DNA from: Peptostreptococcus sp036639115
Lineage (GTDB): Bacteria; Bacillota; Clostridia; Peptostreptococcales; Peptostreptococcaceae
Assembly: GCF_036639115.1 (NCBI RefSeq)
Contig: NZ_JAVWJH010000004.1
Location: 124,001-188,000 of the forward strand
Direction: 5' to 3'
Length of the DNA: 64,000 bases
In this document: one piece after another, positions 26,109-35,449 of the stretch
Position numbering within the stretch: the stretch's first letter is position 1
How the letters are laid out: each line of letters begins with the position of its first letter
Translations under genes and position numbers: made by a program
The notes under the pieces: generated by a model
Database searches by the model: none
What the model saw: only the letters and a program-made list of their open reading frames with translations
Told to the model about the DNA's origin: nothing

Positions 26109-26684
26109 CTACAGGATAGATTCTAGAAGAATTTTTAGTCCTATAACAATAAGAATCACTCCACCAAGAACCTCTGATTTACTCTTATACTTTGCACCGA
26201 ATTTAAATCCGATAAAAACTCCAACTGTAGAAAATAAAAATGTAATAACAGCAATTGATGCTACAGCCGAGAAGATATTGATATTTAAAAGGGCAAAAGA
26301 AATACCAACAGCTAGTGCATCAATGCTAGTAGCGATTGATAATAATAGCATGTTTTTTACATCTAGTTTTAGTTCACCATCTACATCACATACAACTTCT
26401 TCAACTTGCTTTACCTCTCGAGATTCCTTGATCATATGACCACCTATGATAGCCAATAAGAAAAAAGCAATCCAATTACTTACAGAAGCTATTAAGCCTG
26501 CAAATTGTGATCCTAAAAAGTAGCCAATTAGAGGCATAAGTCCTTGAAAGAATCCAAAGTAGAGACCTATTTTAATAGCATTTTTCCAATTCATTTTTCT
26601 TTGACAGAGTCCCTTACATATTGCAACTGCAAAGGCATCCATACTAAGACCTATACCGATACTTATTAAATTAAAAATAGACAT
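26109..26684 (-). CDS. mntP: Manganese efflux pump MntP
   Basis: Exports Mn2+ across the cytoplasmic membrane. The 191-residue protein has about six hydrophobic helices with the internal duplication of the family: LSMDAFAVAICKG in helix 1-2 and TSIDALAVGISFA in the second half, both carrying the conserved Asp. The hydrophilic loop (about 95-120) is rich in Glu/Lys. I see no yybP-ykoY Mn riboswitch upstream. Confidence 0.92.
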   Translation of the reverse strand: MSIFNLISIGIGLSMDAFAVAICKGLCQRKMNWKNAIKIGLYFGFFQGLMPLIGYFLGSQFAGLIASVSNWIAFFLLAIIGGHMIKESREVKQVEEVVCDVDGELKLDVKNMLLLSIATSIDALAVGISFALLNINIFSAVASIAVITFLFSTVGVFIGFKFGAKYKSKSEVLGGVILIVIGLKILLESIL

Positions 26685-26784
26685 GATAATCTCCCCATTA
26701 AAATAAAGTATTAAACTATAATATATAAATACATAGTATTTAATAATATCAACGAATTATACACATATTGCTTAGCATGTACAC

Positions 26785-26820
26785 TAAATAAAGAAACTCC
26801 ACCCAATGGCTTGGATGGAG
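26785..26820 (-). terminator. Terminator after the PepSY lipoprotein gene
   Basis: Read on the minus strand, CTCCATCCA/TGGGTGGAG forms a 9-bp stem (one G-U pair) with a 6-base loop, followed by TTTCTTTATT. Confidence 0.75.
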
Positions 26821-26915
26821 AATTATTCTACACTATTCATTATATATCAATTGTATAAAAAATCATAGCATAATATAAAAAATATTATCAAAGAAACTAT
26901 TAATTATAATTTGAG

Positions 26916-27575
26916 TTATTTTTTATCAGTATTGCTTTTATTAGCGTTGCCAGAATTGCTGTCCTTGCTTGTATTTGAATCTAACTTCTTGCCTGTAACT
27001 GCATCTACTAGAACTTTTTCAGTTTTTGCTTTTTCAATGGCTCCATCCGTAAGTGTAAACTGATAGACGTTTTTGCTACCATCATTATATAGTTTATATG
27101 CAGTTATTTGATCCATATCTTTATTAGAGGCAAAACTTGTAGCGTGTTTAGCTGCTTTGTCTACATCTAATACAGGTGTGAAATCAATGTATCCTGGTGC
27201 GTTATTTTTATCAATTGGACCTTTTTCTTCCTTTTTCAAAACATTACTAGTTTTGGCATCAATTGTCATTATAGACTCAATACCTTTTTTATCCACAGCA
27301 TTTACTGTATATGTGTATTTATCTTGTGAAGGTTTTAGCTCGATAGAAATTATACTTCCAGCCTTGTGGTCAGTAGTAAATCTTAAGATAGCTTGTTGTT
27401 GACCAACTATATCAGCAGTTCTTACATCTAAAATATTTTCTGCCTTTGTTTTATTGTTCTTGCTTGATTCTGACTTGTCACTTCCGCAACCTACAGCTGA
27501 GAATAGCATGACAAAACATGCAGACAAGATCATTCCCTTTTTAAATTTTCTACTTGCATTTTTACTTAAAAACAT
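26916..27575 (-). CDS. PepSY-domain lipoprotein
   Basis: A 219-residue exported lipoprotein. The N-terminal signal ends in a lipobox-like SAVGC at about residue 30, followed by a Ser/Lys/Asn linker. Two PepSY-like repeats follow (about 50-115 and 125-195), with DVRTADIVGQQQAI, YTVNAVDKKGIESIMTIDAKTSNVL and a second ending LVDAVTGKKL. A Ser/Asn-rich tail closes the protein. PepSY domains are often protease-inhibitory or ligand-binding, but no specific role can be given. It is monocistronic. Confidence 0.82.
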   Translation of the reverse strand: MFLSKNASRKFKKGMILSACFVMLFSAVGCGSDKSESSKNNKTKAENILDVRTADIVGQQQAILRFTTDHKAGSIISIELKPSQDKYTYTVNAVDKKGIESIMTIDAKTSNVLKKEEKGPIDKNNAPGYIDFTPVLDVDKAAKHATSFASNKDMDQITAYKLYNDGSKNVYQFTLTDGAIEKAKTEKVLVDAVTGKKLDSNTSKDSNSGNANKSNTDKK

Positions 27576-27828
27576 AATTTTCCCTCCAAATTTTTATATC
27601 TAATAGTTATAAAAATATATTTAATTATTAATGTTATGAAACATTAATAGTAAATTATAATATAAAACAATAAATATATTATACAACAGAAATGGCAAAT
27701 ATTGAATGATTTCAAAGAGTTTTACCATATTGTAATAAAATTATGAGATTAATCTAAAAGAAAACATAAATAAGTATTTAGCAAAAAAAATAAAAAATAG
27801 AAAGACAACTAGATAAAATAATTAAAAT

Positions 27829-27884
27829 TATAAAAAAAATGTACAATAACAGATACTTTTAAAGTATAAGCTATTGTACATTTT
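27829..27884 (-). terminator. Terminator of the marR-cyclase unit
   Basis: A 13-bp outer stem (AAAATGTACAATA/TATTGTACATTTT) encloses a smaller hairpin and is followed by a long T tract on the minus strand. Confidence 0.85.
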
Positions 27885-27902
27885 AGCAATTATATACTGA
27901 CA

Positions 27903-28469
27903 TTATTTAGAGTTAGTTTCAACAAGCACTCTACACTTAAGACCTGTAGCTAATTCATCTTCTAGCCACATAGTGTATACAGTAAAATCATTATTAAACT
28001 GATCTAAATTAGTAAGATTTTCGATAACATATATATTATTTTCCTCGCAAAGAACATCTGCGTCTCTATGCTCAGCACCTCTACGTATTCCCGCTGCATC
28101 TATTCCTATAAAGCTAACCTTCTTATCGCATAAGAATTGGATTAATTCATGAGAAAGTTGAGGATGATTATCGAAATATTCTTTTCTGCCGTACTCTTTT
28201 TTTATTTGATCTGTTCTAAAAAGTACGAAATCTCCTTCTTTAATTTCTGCGTTTAAAACATCAGAGATATTAATTTCTCTTTCTTTGGCATATTGACTGG
28301 CATCAATTAAAACACCATTTCTTTTAAAGTATTCCATTGGTATATTTGATTTCATATAAGTGTCAAGATGTGTACCTACGTGTCCAGTTGCCAAATGTTT
28401 ATTTTCTTGCTTTACTAGCCAAGGTTCTATTAGTTCTTTATTTATTTTCGTTGTTAAATCTATTATCAT
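27903..28469 (-). CDS. Cyclase-family protein (kynurenine formamidase-like)
   Basis: A 188-residue metal-dependent hydrolase of the cyclase/KynB-like family. The signature GHVGTHLDTY (about 30-40) supplies the metal ligands, and GIDAAGIRRGAEHRDAD with IENLTNL matches the later conserved region. The start MIIDLT at 28469 is preceded by AAAGGAG at the right spacing, which favours it over the ATG six codons upstream. It overlaps the 3' end of marR by 32 bases. Relatives include arylformamidases and isatin hydrolases, so the substrate is open. Confidence 0.82.
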   Translation of the reverse strand: MIIDLTTKINKELIEPWLVKQENKHLATGHVGTHLDTYMKSNIPMEYFKRNGVLIDASQYAKEREINISDVLNAEIKEGDFVLFRTDQIKKEYGRKEYFDNHPQLSHELIQFLCDKKVSFIGIDAAGIRRGAEHRDADVLCEENNIYVIENLTNLDQFNNDFTVYTMWLEDELATGLKCRVLVETNSK

Positions 28470-28929
28470 AGTTATTACTCCTTTCAACTATTAAACTCTT
28501 TAGATAAGAGTTGTATCTATTTAAAAAATCAGATACGATATCTATTTCAGGAGGGGAAATTTGATTGAGGAATTTTAATTCCCTTTCCTCCCATTCTTTA
28601 TGTGCTTTTTCGTGCTTACAAAATATAATTTCTCCTTTTTCTGTTAGCTTATAATATATTTCTTTCTTGTTATCTGAATTTTGATAGCTATCAATTAATT
28701 TTTTTTTCTTTAATCCAGATATGATTTTACTGACCGCACCCCTAGTCAGACCTAATTTAGATGAAATTGTGACACCATTTACATCTTTTGTTTTTCCAAT
28801 AATATCGATAGTATGAACTTCAGAATTGCTAAATTCATTGAATAATTTAGAATCTGTCAACTTGCTTAATTCATCTTGCTTTTCATATATATTTTTAAAA
28901 AGATCTAATACTCTATTTTGAACATCCAT
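28438..28929 (-). CDS. MarR-family transcriptional regulator
   Basis: A 163-residue winged-helix regulator. VNGVTISSKLGLTRGAVSKIISGLKKKKLID forms the recognition helix-turn-helix region (conserved in MarR proteins), followed by a wing ending YYKLTEKG and a C-terminal dimerisation helix. It precedes and overlaps the cyclase gene, so the pair is co-transcribed. Inverted repeats in its own promoter region (28952-29008) suggest autoregulation by a small ligand related to the cyclase substrate (inference). Confidence 0.88.
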   Translation of the reverse strand: MDVQNRVLDLFKNIYEKQDELSKLTDSKLFNEFSNSEVHTIDIIGKTKDVNGVTISSKLGLTRGAVSKIISGLKKKKLIDSYQNSDNKKEIYYKLTEKGEIIFCKHEKAHKEWEERELKFLNQISPPEIDIVSDFLNRYNSYLKSLIVERSNNYDNRFNNENK

Positions 28930-28951
28930 TTATATACTCCTCAAATATATT

Positions 28952-29008
28952 GTTTCCTTAGAAACTATAATCAGTTTAACAAATATTGTTTCCCTTGTCA
29001 ACAATATT
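28952..29008 (-). promoter_or_regulatory. Candidate MarR operators
   Basis: Two inverted repeats precede the marR start: GTTTC-CTTA-GAAAC (28952-28965) and AATATTGTT-N9-AACAATATT (28982-29008). Each also contains TATTGTTTCC, repeated directly 32 bases apart. Confidence 0.55.
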
Positions 29009-29439
29009 TTAAAAATATAAAAGATTACTTAGTAATCAATAAATTTTCTTTTTTAAAGATTACGAAAAGTGAAATCTTTTAAAGAAGTTATCTATCATAT
29101 GAACCTTTTAAAGAATATTCATAAAAATAAACTGAAAAAAGATATTAAAAAAGTCCTATTATTAAAAGCCACTACAGAAAATATAGATTAATAAAATAAA
29201 AGAAATGATTTAAAATTAATAAAAAAAATAGTAAGGTATAAAAATTTATAATAAATAAGCAAAAGCGTAAAAAGTTTTGAAATATAATAGATAATCTAAA
29301 TAAAAAATACTATAAGCATCAAAAATAGAAGAATACTATAAAAAATTAAACCATAAATAAGTATATACCTTGTATAATGTGTATCAATATGATATTATTG
29401 AGTTGAAATCGTATGCAATAGTGAGGGAGGTGAATTTAA
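29009..29439. other. Divergent intergenic region
   Basis: AT-rich DNA between marR and the small membrane-protein gene. A TGTATAAT at 29371-29378 may be the -10 for the latter; its -35 is poor. Nothing else can be supported. Confidence 0.35.
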
Positions 29440-29997
29440 ATGTACAATAAAAGAATTTATAATAGTTTTAAAATGTCTCAAGCTATATTTATACTTCTAG
29501 CAGCCTCTGCTATCACTATATATACAACTTGTTCTTTAATATTTTTGAATGTTCCAAGTTATATTTATTTGAATATAATAGGAATATTTATTTTTTCAAT
29601 TTATTTTGGAATTATTCCATCTTTAGTATTTATAGCTATAATGCAAATAATAATGATCAAGTTTGGTTTATCAGCGGAGTTTTTGAACTACTCATTGATA
29701 TTGTGGGTAATAGACATTTCTATTATTTCCATCGTAAAAAATGGTATATCAAAGAACATGATTAAAAATAAGAAAGTGTATATAACTTTAGTAATAGTAG
29801 TGTCATCAATTCTACTATCAATATTAGCAAAGCCACTATCAATAGGAATTTCTAATTGGATAACTACTAGTTCTAGGGATACATCATCCTTATTTGAAAC
29901 TCAGGCAGTTTTAGAGCAAGCAAAAATATATGGATTTTCAGGCTTGATAACTCTAATTTTTTATCAAGTTTTATTATTACTTACAAAAACAAAATAA
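29440..29997 (+). CDS. Small integral membrane protein, unknown function
   Basis: A 185-residue protein with five or six hydrophobic segments (about 13-33, 39-55, 57-75, 80-98, 112-132, 163-182) and positively charged loops (KNGISKNMIKNKK). ATG 29440 follows GGGAGGTG. The size and topology resemble substrate-binding subunits of ECF transporters, but I see no diagnostic motif and no ECF ATPase nearby. Confidence 0.6.
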   Translation: MYNKRIYNSFKMSQAIFILLAASAITIYTTCSLIFLNVPSYIYLNIIGIFIFSIYFGIIPSLVFIAIMQIIMIKFGLSAEFLNYSLILWVIDISIISIVKNGISKNMIKNKKVYITLVIVVSSILLSILAKPLSIGISNWITTSSRDTSSLFETQAVLEQAKIYGFSGLITLIFYQVLLLLTKTK

Positions 29998-30249
29998 TAA
30001 AGCTAAGAATTAGATCAAAAAAAGCTCCCACAATAAATCAACTGGGAGATCTATGGACAATAAACATATATACAAACTCATAGCAAGTCTATAGGCAATT
30101 TGAAGTCAATAACATATTAGAGTGACATTGAGATTTGTATTAAAGAGCTATAGTAAATTAAGAATATTAAAAGTAAGTTAGTATAATCGCTATTATTAAA
30201 AGAGTAACAAATCTATGAAAAATTATATTGTAAAAAGGAGAATTCAAAG

Positions 30250-31698
30250 ATGAAATTCAAAAAAATTAAAAAGACACTTTTGATCGTAGGCGCCTTTTCT
30301 CTAACAGTTGCTTTGACAGCTTGCCATGACGAAAAAAAAGCTCAAAATGAAGCTCAAAAAACTTTGAAAATTGAAGAGGCTGTAGTAAAATCAGATTCTT
30401 TAGATGATGCAACACAAATAATTGATATAAGACACCCAGATAAATTTATAGGTTGGGAAAATGAAAAGAAGCTAAGTGGCCATATTGCCAAAGCGGTGGA
30501 CTTTCCTGTAGAGTGGATTAGTTATGAAGCAAATAAAGAAAACTTAAATATAGAGTTACACAGACGTCATATAGATAAAGATAAAAAAACAGTTCTATAC
30601 TCAGATGGAGATGTGAAGCAAGAAGAACTAGATAAATTTGTTAGTTTAGGGTTCCATGATATACATGTGTTAGAAGGTGGTATCAATGAGTATGCAAAGG
30701 ATAGTAGAAAGCTAGAGAGACTAGCAGGTTATGATATGTTTGTATCACCTCAGTGGGTAGAAGATCTGAGTAATGGCAAAAAACCTCAAGGATATAATGG
30801 AGAGAAGTATAAAATTGTAGAGATATCCCTTCCAAGTGAAAAAGATGAATATAAAAATGGTCATATAAAGGGAGCAATAAATATGAACTCTGATGAAATT
30901 AATCATAAAGCAGGCCCAAGAACAGTTCAGGAATACGAAGGAATACCAATGGAAGAACAACTTAAATTTTGGGGATTTCCTGAAGATGAAAAAATAAAAG
31001 CAATCCTTGAAAATGCTGGAATTGACAAAGATACAATGGTCGTTCTTTATGGAACAGGAAATGCAACTACGGCAGCAAATAGAGCAGCACTAGTAATGGA
31101 CTATGCAGGAGTTAAGAATATTAAACTAGTAAATGGTGGTAAAGAACTTTGGAAATTAGAAAAAAGACCACTAGATAAAGAGGTTGTATCTATAGAACCA
31201 GTGGATTTTGGTGCAGAGCTTCCACAAAATCCTTCAATAGTATTTGACTATGAAAAAGAAAAGAAACTTACAAATGATAAAAATGCTGTAATAGCATCTG
31301 TTAGAAGTTTTGATGAATATATTGGAAAAATGAGTGGATATACTTATATAGATAAGGCAGGAGATATTAAAAATGCTAGATTTGCATATGCAGGGTCTAA
31401 TCCATATGCTATGGAAGATTATAGAAATATAGACAATACAATGTTTAATTACAATATATGTGCTGATAGATGGAAAAAATGGGGAATAACTCCAGATAAG
31501 ACAGTATCATTTCACTGTGGAACAGGCTGGAGAGCTGCAGAAACATACTATATAGCTAAGGCTATGGGCTGGGATGATATAGGAGTATATGTTGGTGGAT
31601 GGTACCAGTGGATTAAGATGCCAGACAGTGAAGACAAGGAAAAAGGATTACCAAAGGATGCTCCGGAAAGCAAGCCAGAAGAATATTTTTATAAGTAA
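30250..31698 (+). CDS. Lipoprotein with three rhodanese-like domains
   Basis: A 482-residue exported lipoprotein (lipobox LTAC, Cys25). Three rhodanese-like domains follow: about 45-155, 165-310 and 320-475. The first two lack the active-site Cys (loops YSDGD near 116-120 and YGTGNATTA near 266-274). The third keeps it in HCGTGWRAAE (Cys422). The only other Cys is 403. It is probably a sulfurtransferase on the outer face of the membrane, with the first two domains structural or binding. ATG 30250 follows AAAAGGAG. Its donor and acceptor are unknown. Confidence 0.85.
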   Translation: MKFKKIKKTLLIVGAFSLTVALTACHDEKKAQNEAQKTLKIEEAVVKSDSLDDATQIIDIRHPDKFIGWENEKKLSGHIAKAVDFPVEWISYEANKENLNIELHRRHIDKDKKTVLYSDGDVKQEELDKFVSLGFHDIHVLEGGINEYAKDSRKLERLAGYDMFVSPQWVEDLSNGKKPQGYNGEKYKIVEISLPSEKDEYKNGHIKGAINMNSDEINHKAGPRTVQEYEGIPMEEQLKFWGFPEDEKIKAILENAGIDKDTMVVLYGTGNATTAANRAALVMDYAGVKNIKLVNGGKELWKLEKRPLDKEVVSIEPVDFGAELPQNPSIVFDYEKEKKLTNDKNAVIASVRSFDEYIGKMSGYTYIDKAGDIKNARFAYAGSNPYAMEDYRNIDNTMFNYNICADRWKKWGITPDKTVSFHCGTGWRAAETYYIAKAMGWDDIGVYVGGWYQWIKMPDSEDKEKGLPKDAPESKPEEYFYK

Positions 31699-31746
31699 TT
31701 AAGATAAAGATAGGGATTTATAAGAAAAGTTAATGAAGTTAAATAT

Positions 31747-31787
31747 AAAAAGAGGTAAATCATAATTTATGGATGAACCTCTTTTTT
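31747..31787 (+). terminator. Terminator after the rhodanese lipoprotein gene
   Basis: A 10-bp stem (AAAAAGAGGT/ACCTCTTTTT) with a 20-base loop is followed by T residues. Confidence 0.8.
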
Positions 31788-32041
31788 ATATAATATAAAT
31801 TAGATAAAATATACAATAAATTAATCATAGCATAGAAATTTTTTATAATACTAAAATAAAAAAAGTGAAAAATTATCTGTTTTGCTTAATAAAGAAGTAA
31901 ATTGTAATGAAAAAAAGATAAAAAAATGATTTTATTTTATAAAATAAAAAAGAATAATTTTTATAAAAAAATGTTATTTGGAATCAAAATAAATATGGAG
32001 AAAAGTACTTTATATATCAGAAAAATATAAGGAGTTGTATA

Positions 32042-32227
32042 TTGACTTAAAAGGTGTTAAACTATTATAACAGGTGGCGAATTATAGCTAAAAATCGGGA
32101 ATTCACAGTCAAATTTAAGTCAGGACTACATGATATATTTATCTGCTGAAGATAAGGTATGTCAACTATTGTAGCCTATGAGAAAACTCTCAACTTAAAT
32201 GAAGGCTGTGAGTTTTAGCGTTTTAAT
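32042..32227 (+). promoter_or_regulatory. Structured leader upstream of trkA-trkH, class unknown
   Basis: A long hairpin at 32123-32176 combines three helices: GG(A)CTACA/TGTAGCC, TGATATA/TATGTCA and TATCT/AGATA. TTTAAGT (32114-32120) can pair with upstream ACTTAAA (within 32043-32051) or with ACTTAAA at 32193-32199 inside the loop of a terminator-like hairpin (AAAACTC/GAGTTTT, 32183-32216, then TTTTAAT). These are alternative folds of the kind seen in riboswitches. TTGACT at 32042-32047 may also be the -35. It does not match the ydaO c-di-AMP aptamer as I know it. Confidence 0.5.
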
Positions 32228-32269
32228 ATAATTTACCAAAGTATATGGAAAATAATAGGAGGAATATCC

Positions 32270-33628
32270 GTGAGAATAGTAATAATAGGTGCTGGTAAGG
32301 TAGGTAAAAAACTATCTGAAGAGCTATCAAAGGAATCACATGATGTTACAGTAATAGATAGAAATATAGATGTAATAAACAAGATAAACTCACATCAAGA
32401 TGTAGCCTGTATTTATGGTGATGCGATTGATTATGAAGTACAAACAGAAGCAGGAGTAGATAGTGCAGATTTGGTAATAGGGTGCACTTCTTCTGATGAA
32501 ACAAATATGTTTTCATGTTTATTTGCAAAAAAACAAGGTGCCAAAAATACAATAGCAAGAGTGAGAAATCCAGCTTATTATAATCAATTAAGCTACATTA
32601 AAGATGATTTAGGGCTAAGTATGGTTATAAATCCAGAATATGTAGCTGCAAATGAAATATCTAGAATACTTAGATTCCCTTCTGCAATTAAGGTAGAGAC
32701 TTTTGCCAAAGGTAAGGTAGAGTTGCTTGAATTTAAGATAAAAGAAGCTTCTCCACTAATAGGTATGCAGGTGAGTGAAATTATAAGATCTACAAAGTTA
32801 AAAATGCTTATATGTGCAGTCCAAAGAAATGGTGAGGTAATCATTCCAGATGGAAATGTAGAGCTTGAACTAGGTGATAAGATAAATATTGCAGCTTCTC
32901 ATGATAACTTAGAGGAATTTCTAAGAAAAGTTGGAGGGCTAAAGAGAAAGATAGAGACAGTAATGATAGTTGGTGGAGGTAAGATAGGTTATTATCTTTG
33001 CAAAAGCTTAGAACAGATAAATTTCAATATGAAGATAATAGATAATAACTATGATACTTGTAAGGAGTTATCAGAATTACTACCAAATGTAGATATTATA
33101 TATGGTGATGGTACAGATAGTCAGCTATTAGAAGAAGAAGGGATTGAGGATGTAGATGCATTTGTTTCGCTTACAGGCATAGATGAAGAAAATATAATAC
33201 TTTCTATGTATGCAAATATGAAAAATGTAAACAAGGTAATAACAAAGGTAAGCCAGTCTTCATTTAAGGAACTTACAGAAAACTTTAATTTAGATACAGT
33301 GATATCTCCAAAAGATTTGACAAGTAACATAATTTTGAGATATGTAAAGGCAATGAATAATTCATATGGAAGTAAACTAAATTCTTTGTATAGAATAATA
33401 GATAACAAGGTAGAGGCTCTAGAATTTTCAGTAACAGAATCTTGTAAAATAATGAACAAGCCTCTTTCTGAATTAAATTTGAAAAAAGATATATTAATAG
33501 CTTGTATAGTAAGGGACAGAGATATTATAGTTCCAGATGGAAATGATTCAATACAAGAGGGAGATAATATTATAATAGTAACAAAACGACTAAATATCAA
33601 TGATATAGAAGATATAATAGCAGATTAG
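32270..33628 (+). CDS. trkA: Trk potassium uptake regulatory protein TrkA
   Basis: Cytosolic gating subunit of a K+ channel-type transporter. The 452-residue protein has two tandem RCK units, each a Rossmann NAD-binding half (IVIIGAGKVGKKLSEEL at the start; MIVGGGKIGYYLCKSLE near residue 226) followed by a C-terminal ligand half (near 140-220 and 365-450). The start GTG at 32270 is preceded by AGGAGGA. It is followed after 10 bases by trkH. RCK_C domains of this type bind c-di-AMP in some Firmicutes, but that is not visible here. Confidence 0.93.
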   Translation: MRIVIIGAGKVGKKLSEELSKESHDVTVIDRNIDVINKINSHQDVACIYGDAIDYEVQTEAGVDSADLVIGCTSSDETNMFSCLFAKKQGAKNTIARVRNPAYYNQLSYIKDDLGLSMVINPEYVAANEISRILRFPSAIKVETFAKGKVELLEFKIKEASPLIGMQVSEIIRSTKLKMLICAVQRNGEVIIPDGNVELELGDKINIAASHDNLEEFLRKVGGLKRKIETVMIVGGGKIGYYLCKSLEQINFNMKIIDNNYDTCKELSELLPNVDIIYGDGTDSQLLEEEGIEDVDAFVSLTGIDEENIILSMYANMKNVNKVITKVSQSSFKELTENFNLDTVISPKDLTSNIILRYVKAMNNSYGSKLNSLYRIIDNKVEALEFSVTESCKIMNKPLSELNLKKDILIACIVRDRDIIVPDGNDSIQEGDNIIIVTKRLNINDIEDIIAD

Positions 33629-33638
33629 GAGAAATATA

Positions 33639-35090
33639 ATGAATTATGAAATGGTAGTTTATATTCTGCTAAATGTAGCAAAAATAGAGGGTGTCTTAAT
33701 GTTGATACCTGGAATAGTCTCATTGATATATGGTGAATATGATGTAGCAAAGACTATTTTCTTAATAGCTATATTTTTTGCAGCAGTTGGCTTTCTATTT
33801 ACAATTAAAAAGCCAAGAAAATCAGATATTTTCGCGAAAGATGGCCTATTTATAGTTGGTATTGCTTGGATAGCATTTTCAATAATAGGTGCACTTCCTT
33901 TTTATTTAACAGGAAGCATACATGGATTTATAAATGCATTTTTTGAAACGGTGTCTGGATTTACCACTACAGGATCTACTATACTGACCGATATAGAAGC
34001 CCTTCCCAATGGGATTCAGTTTTGGAGAGCTTTTACACATTGGATAGGCGGAATGGGTGTATTGGTATTCGTAATGGCAATCATTCCATTGGCAGGTAGC
34101 AGATCTATGAATATAATGAAGGCAGAAATACCAGGACCTACAGTAGATAAAATAGTTCCAAAGGCAAAACAAACAGCTAAAATACTATATTTTATATATA
34201 TAGGTTTGACAATTTTACAGATATTATTTTTGATGGCAGGCAAGATGCCACTATTTGATAGTATAATTCATGCCTTTTCTACAGCAGGTACAGGAGGCTT
34301 CTCCAATAAGGCAAACAGCGTAGGACACTATGATAGTGCCTATATAGATGGTGTAATAACAATATTTATGATATTATTTGGTATCAACTTTAACTTGTTT
34401 TATTTAGCAATCTTAAAAAAGTTTAAAAGAATTTTCCAAAGTGAAGAGTTGAGAGCCTATTTGGCGATAATTGCTGTATCTACAATACTTATAACGTTCA
34501 ATATAAGACATATGTATCCTTCTCTTATGAAGGCATTTAGATATGCGTCTTTCCAAGTAGCTTCTATAATTACAACTACTGGATTTATGACCGCAGACTT
34601 TAATGTATGGCCTATGTTTTCAAAGGCTATATTAATGCTTATAATGATAGTCGGTGCCTGTGCAGGCTCCACAGCAGGTGGTTTAAAAGTTTCTAGAATA
34701 CTTATAATGGGAAAACATATAAAATCAGAAGTAAAAAGAATGATACATCCAAGAGCGATGGTGGGTGTAACAATTGATAAAAAACCTGTTGAGGCATCTG
34801 TAATAAGTAGTGTGTTAGCTTATTGTTTGATGTATTTCTCATTGATAGTAATATCATTTTTGTTGATATCACTCAATGAATTTGACTTTGAAACAAGTCT
34901 TACATCAGTTATTACTTGTATAAATAATGTTGGACCAGGAATAAGTAACATTGTTGGGCCAACTGGAAACTTCTCTACTTTCTCAGGTTTTTCTAAGCTT
35001 GTATTATCCTTTGATATGTTGCTTGGTAGGTTGGAGATATTCCCAATTTTACTTTTATTTAGTCCAAGGATGTATAAGAGAAGATTTTAA
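33639..35090 (+). CDS. trkH: Trk/Ktr potassium transporter membrane subunit TrkH
   Basis: K+-translocating subunit with four pseudo-repeats of membrane-pore-membrane topology. In 483 residues the pore-loop signatures are seen as TVSGFTTTGSTIL, FSTAGTGGFSN, ITTTGFMTADFN and INNVGPGISNI. ATG 33639 follows AGGAGA, which overlaps the trkA stop. It forms an operon with trkA and is closed by the 14-bp terminator at 35121. Confidence 0.94.
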   Translation: MNYEMVVYILLNVAKIEGVLMLIPGIVSLIYGEYDVAKTIFLIAIFFAAVGFLFTIKKPRKSDIFAKDGLFIVGIAWIAFSIIGALPFYLTGSIHGFINAFFETVSGFTTTGSTILTDIEALPNGIQFWRAFTHWIGGMGVLVFVMAIIPLAGSRSMNIMKAEIPGPTVDKIVPKAKQTAKILYFIYIGLTILQILFLMAGKMPLFDSIIHAFSTAGTGGFSNKANSVGHYDSAYIDGVITIFMILFGINFNLFYLAILKKFKRIFQSEELRAYLAIIAVSTILITFNIRHMYPSLMKAFRYASFQVASIITTTGFMTADFNVWPMFSKAILMLIMIVGACAGSTAGGLKVSRILIMGKHIKSEVKRMIHPRAMVGVTIDKKPVEASVISSVLAYCLMYFSLIVISFLLISLNEFDFETSLTSVITCINNVGPGISNIVGPTGNFSTFSGFSKLVLSFDMLLGRLEIFPILLLFSPRMYKRRF

Positions 35091-35120
35091 TAGAATAAAA
35101 AATAGAAAGTAAGTAAATAT

Positions 35121-35153
35121 AAAAAGACGATTTATAATAAATCGTCTTTTTTA
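35121..35153. terminator. Terminator of trkA-trkH
   Basis: A perfect 14-bp stem (AAAAAGACGATTTA/TAAATCGTCTTTTT) with a 3-base loop. Confidence 0.92.
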
Positions 35154-35449
35154 TTGTCTAGATAATTTGTTCAGTGTAATTTATTCAATTTGCAGAAATT
35201 ATAGTTACTTATCAAAAAAAGGTATATTTTGAAATAAATATACAGAATATCAGCAAAATTATTGACTGCATAATACACTTTTGAGCATAAAAATGTGATG
35301 TCTTTTTATAATATTGCTTATTTAAAATATTTAGAATGACAAAAAAATATTTTTTTGAATGAATAGAGAAAATATTAAAAAAACTGCAAATACACGAATA
35401 TTTTTTTCACTTTTAAATAAAAAATAAGTATAAAGATATACATTATCAT

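Noticed and set aside
25961..26119. A 52-codon frame overlapping the lipoyl-like gene by ATGA
   Set aside because: It reads straight through the 11-bp terminator hairpin at 26041-26085 and has no family resemblance; the overlap is probably fortuitous.
32042..32227. ydaO (c-di-AMP) or cobalamin riboswitch in the trkA leader
   Set aside because: Neither the ydaO core (GGGGAACC, GGGGUGAA, CAGCUAACCUCG) nor the cobalamin core (GCCACTG plus paired CAGGT/ACCTG) is present, despite a superficial AAGTCAGGA match.
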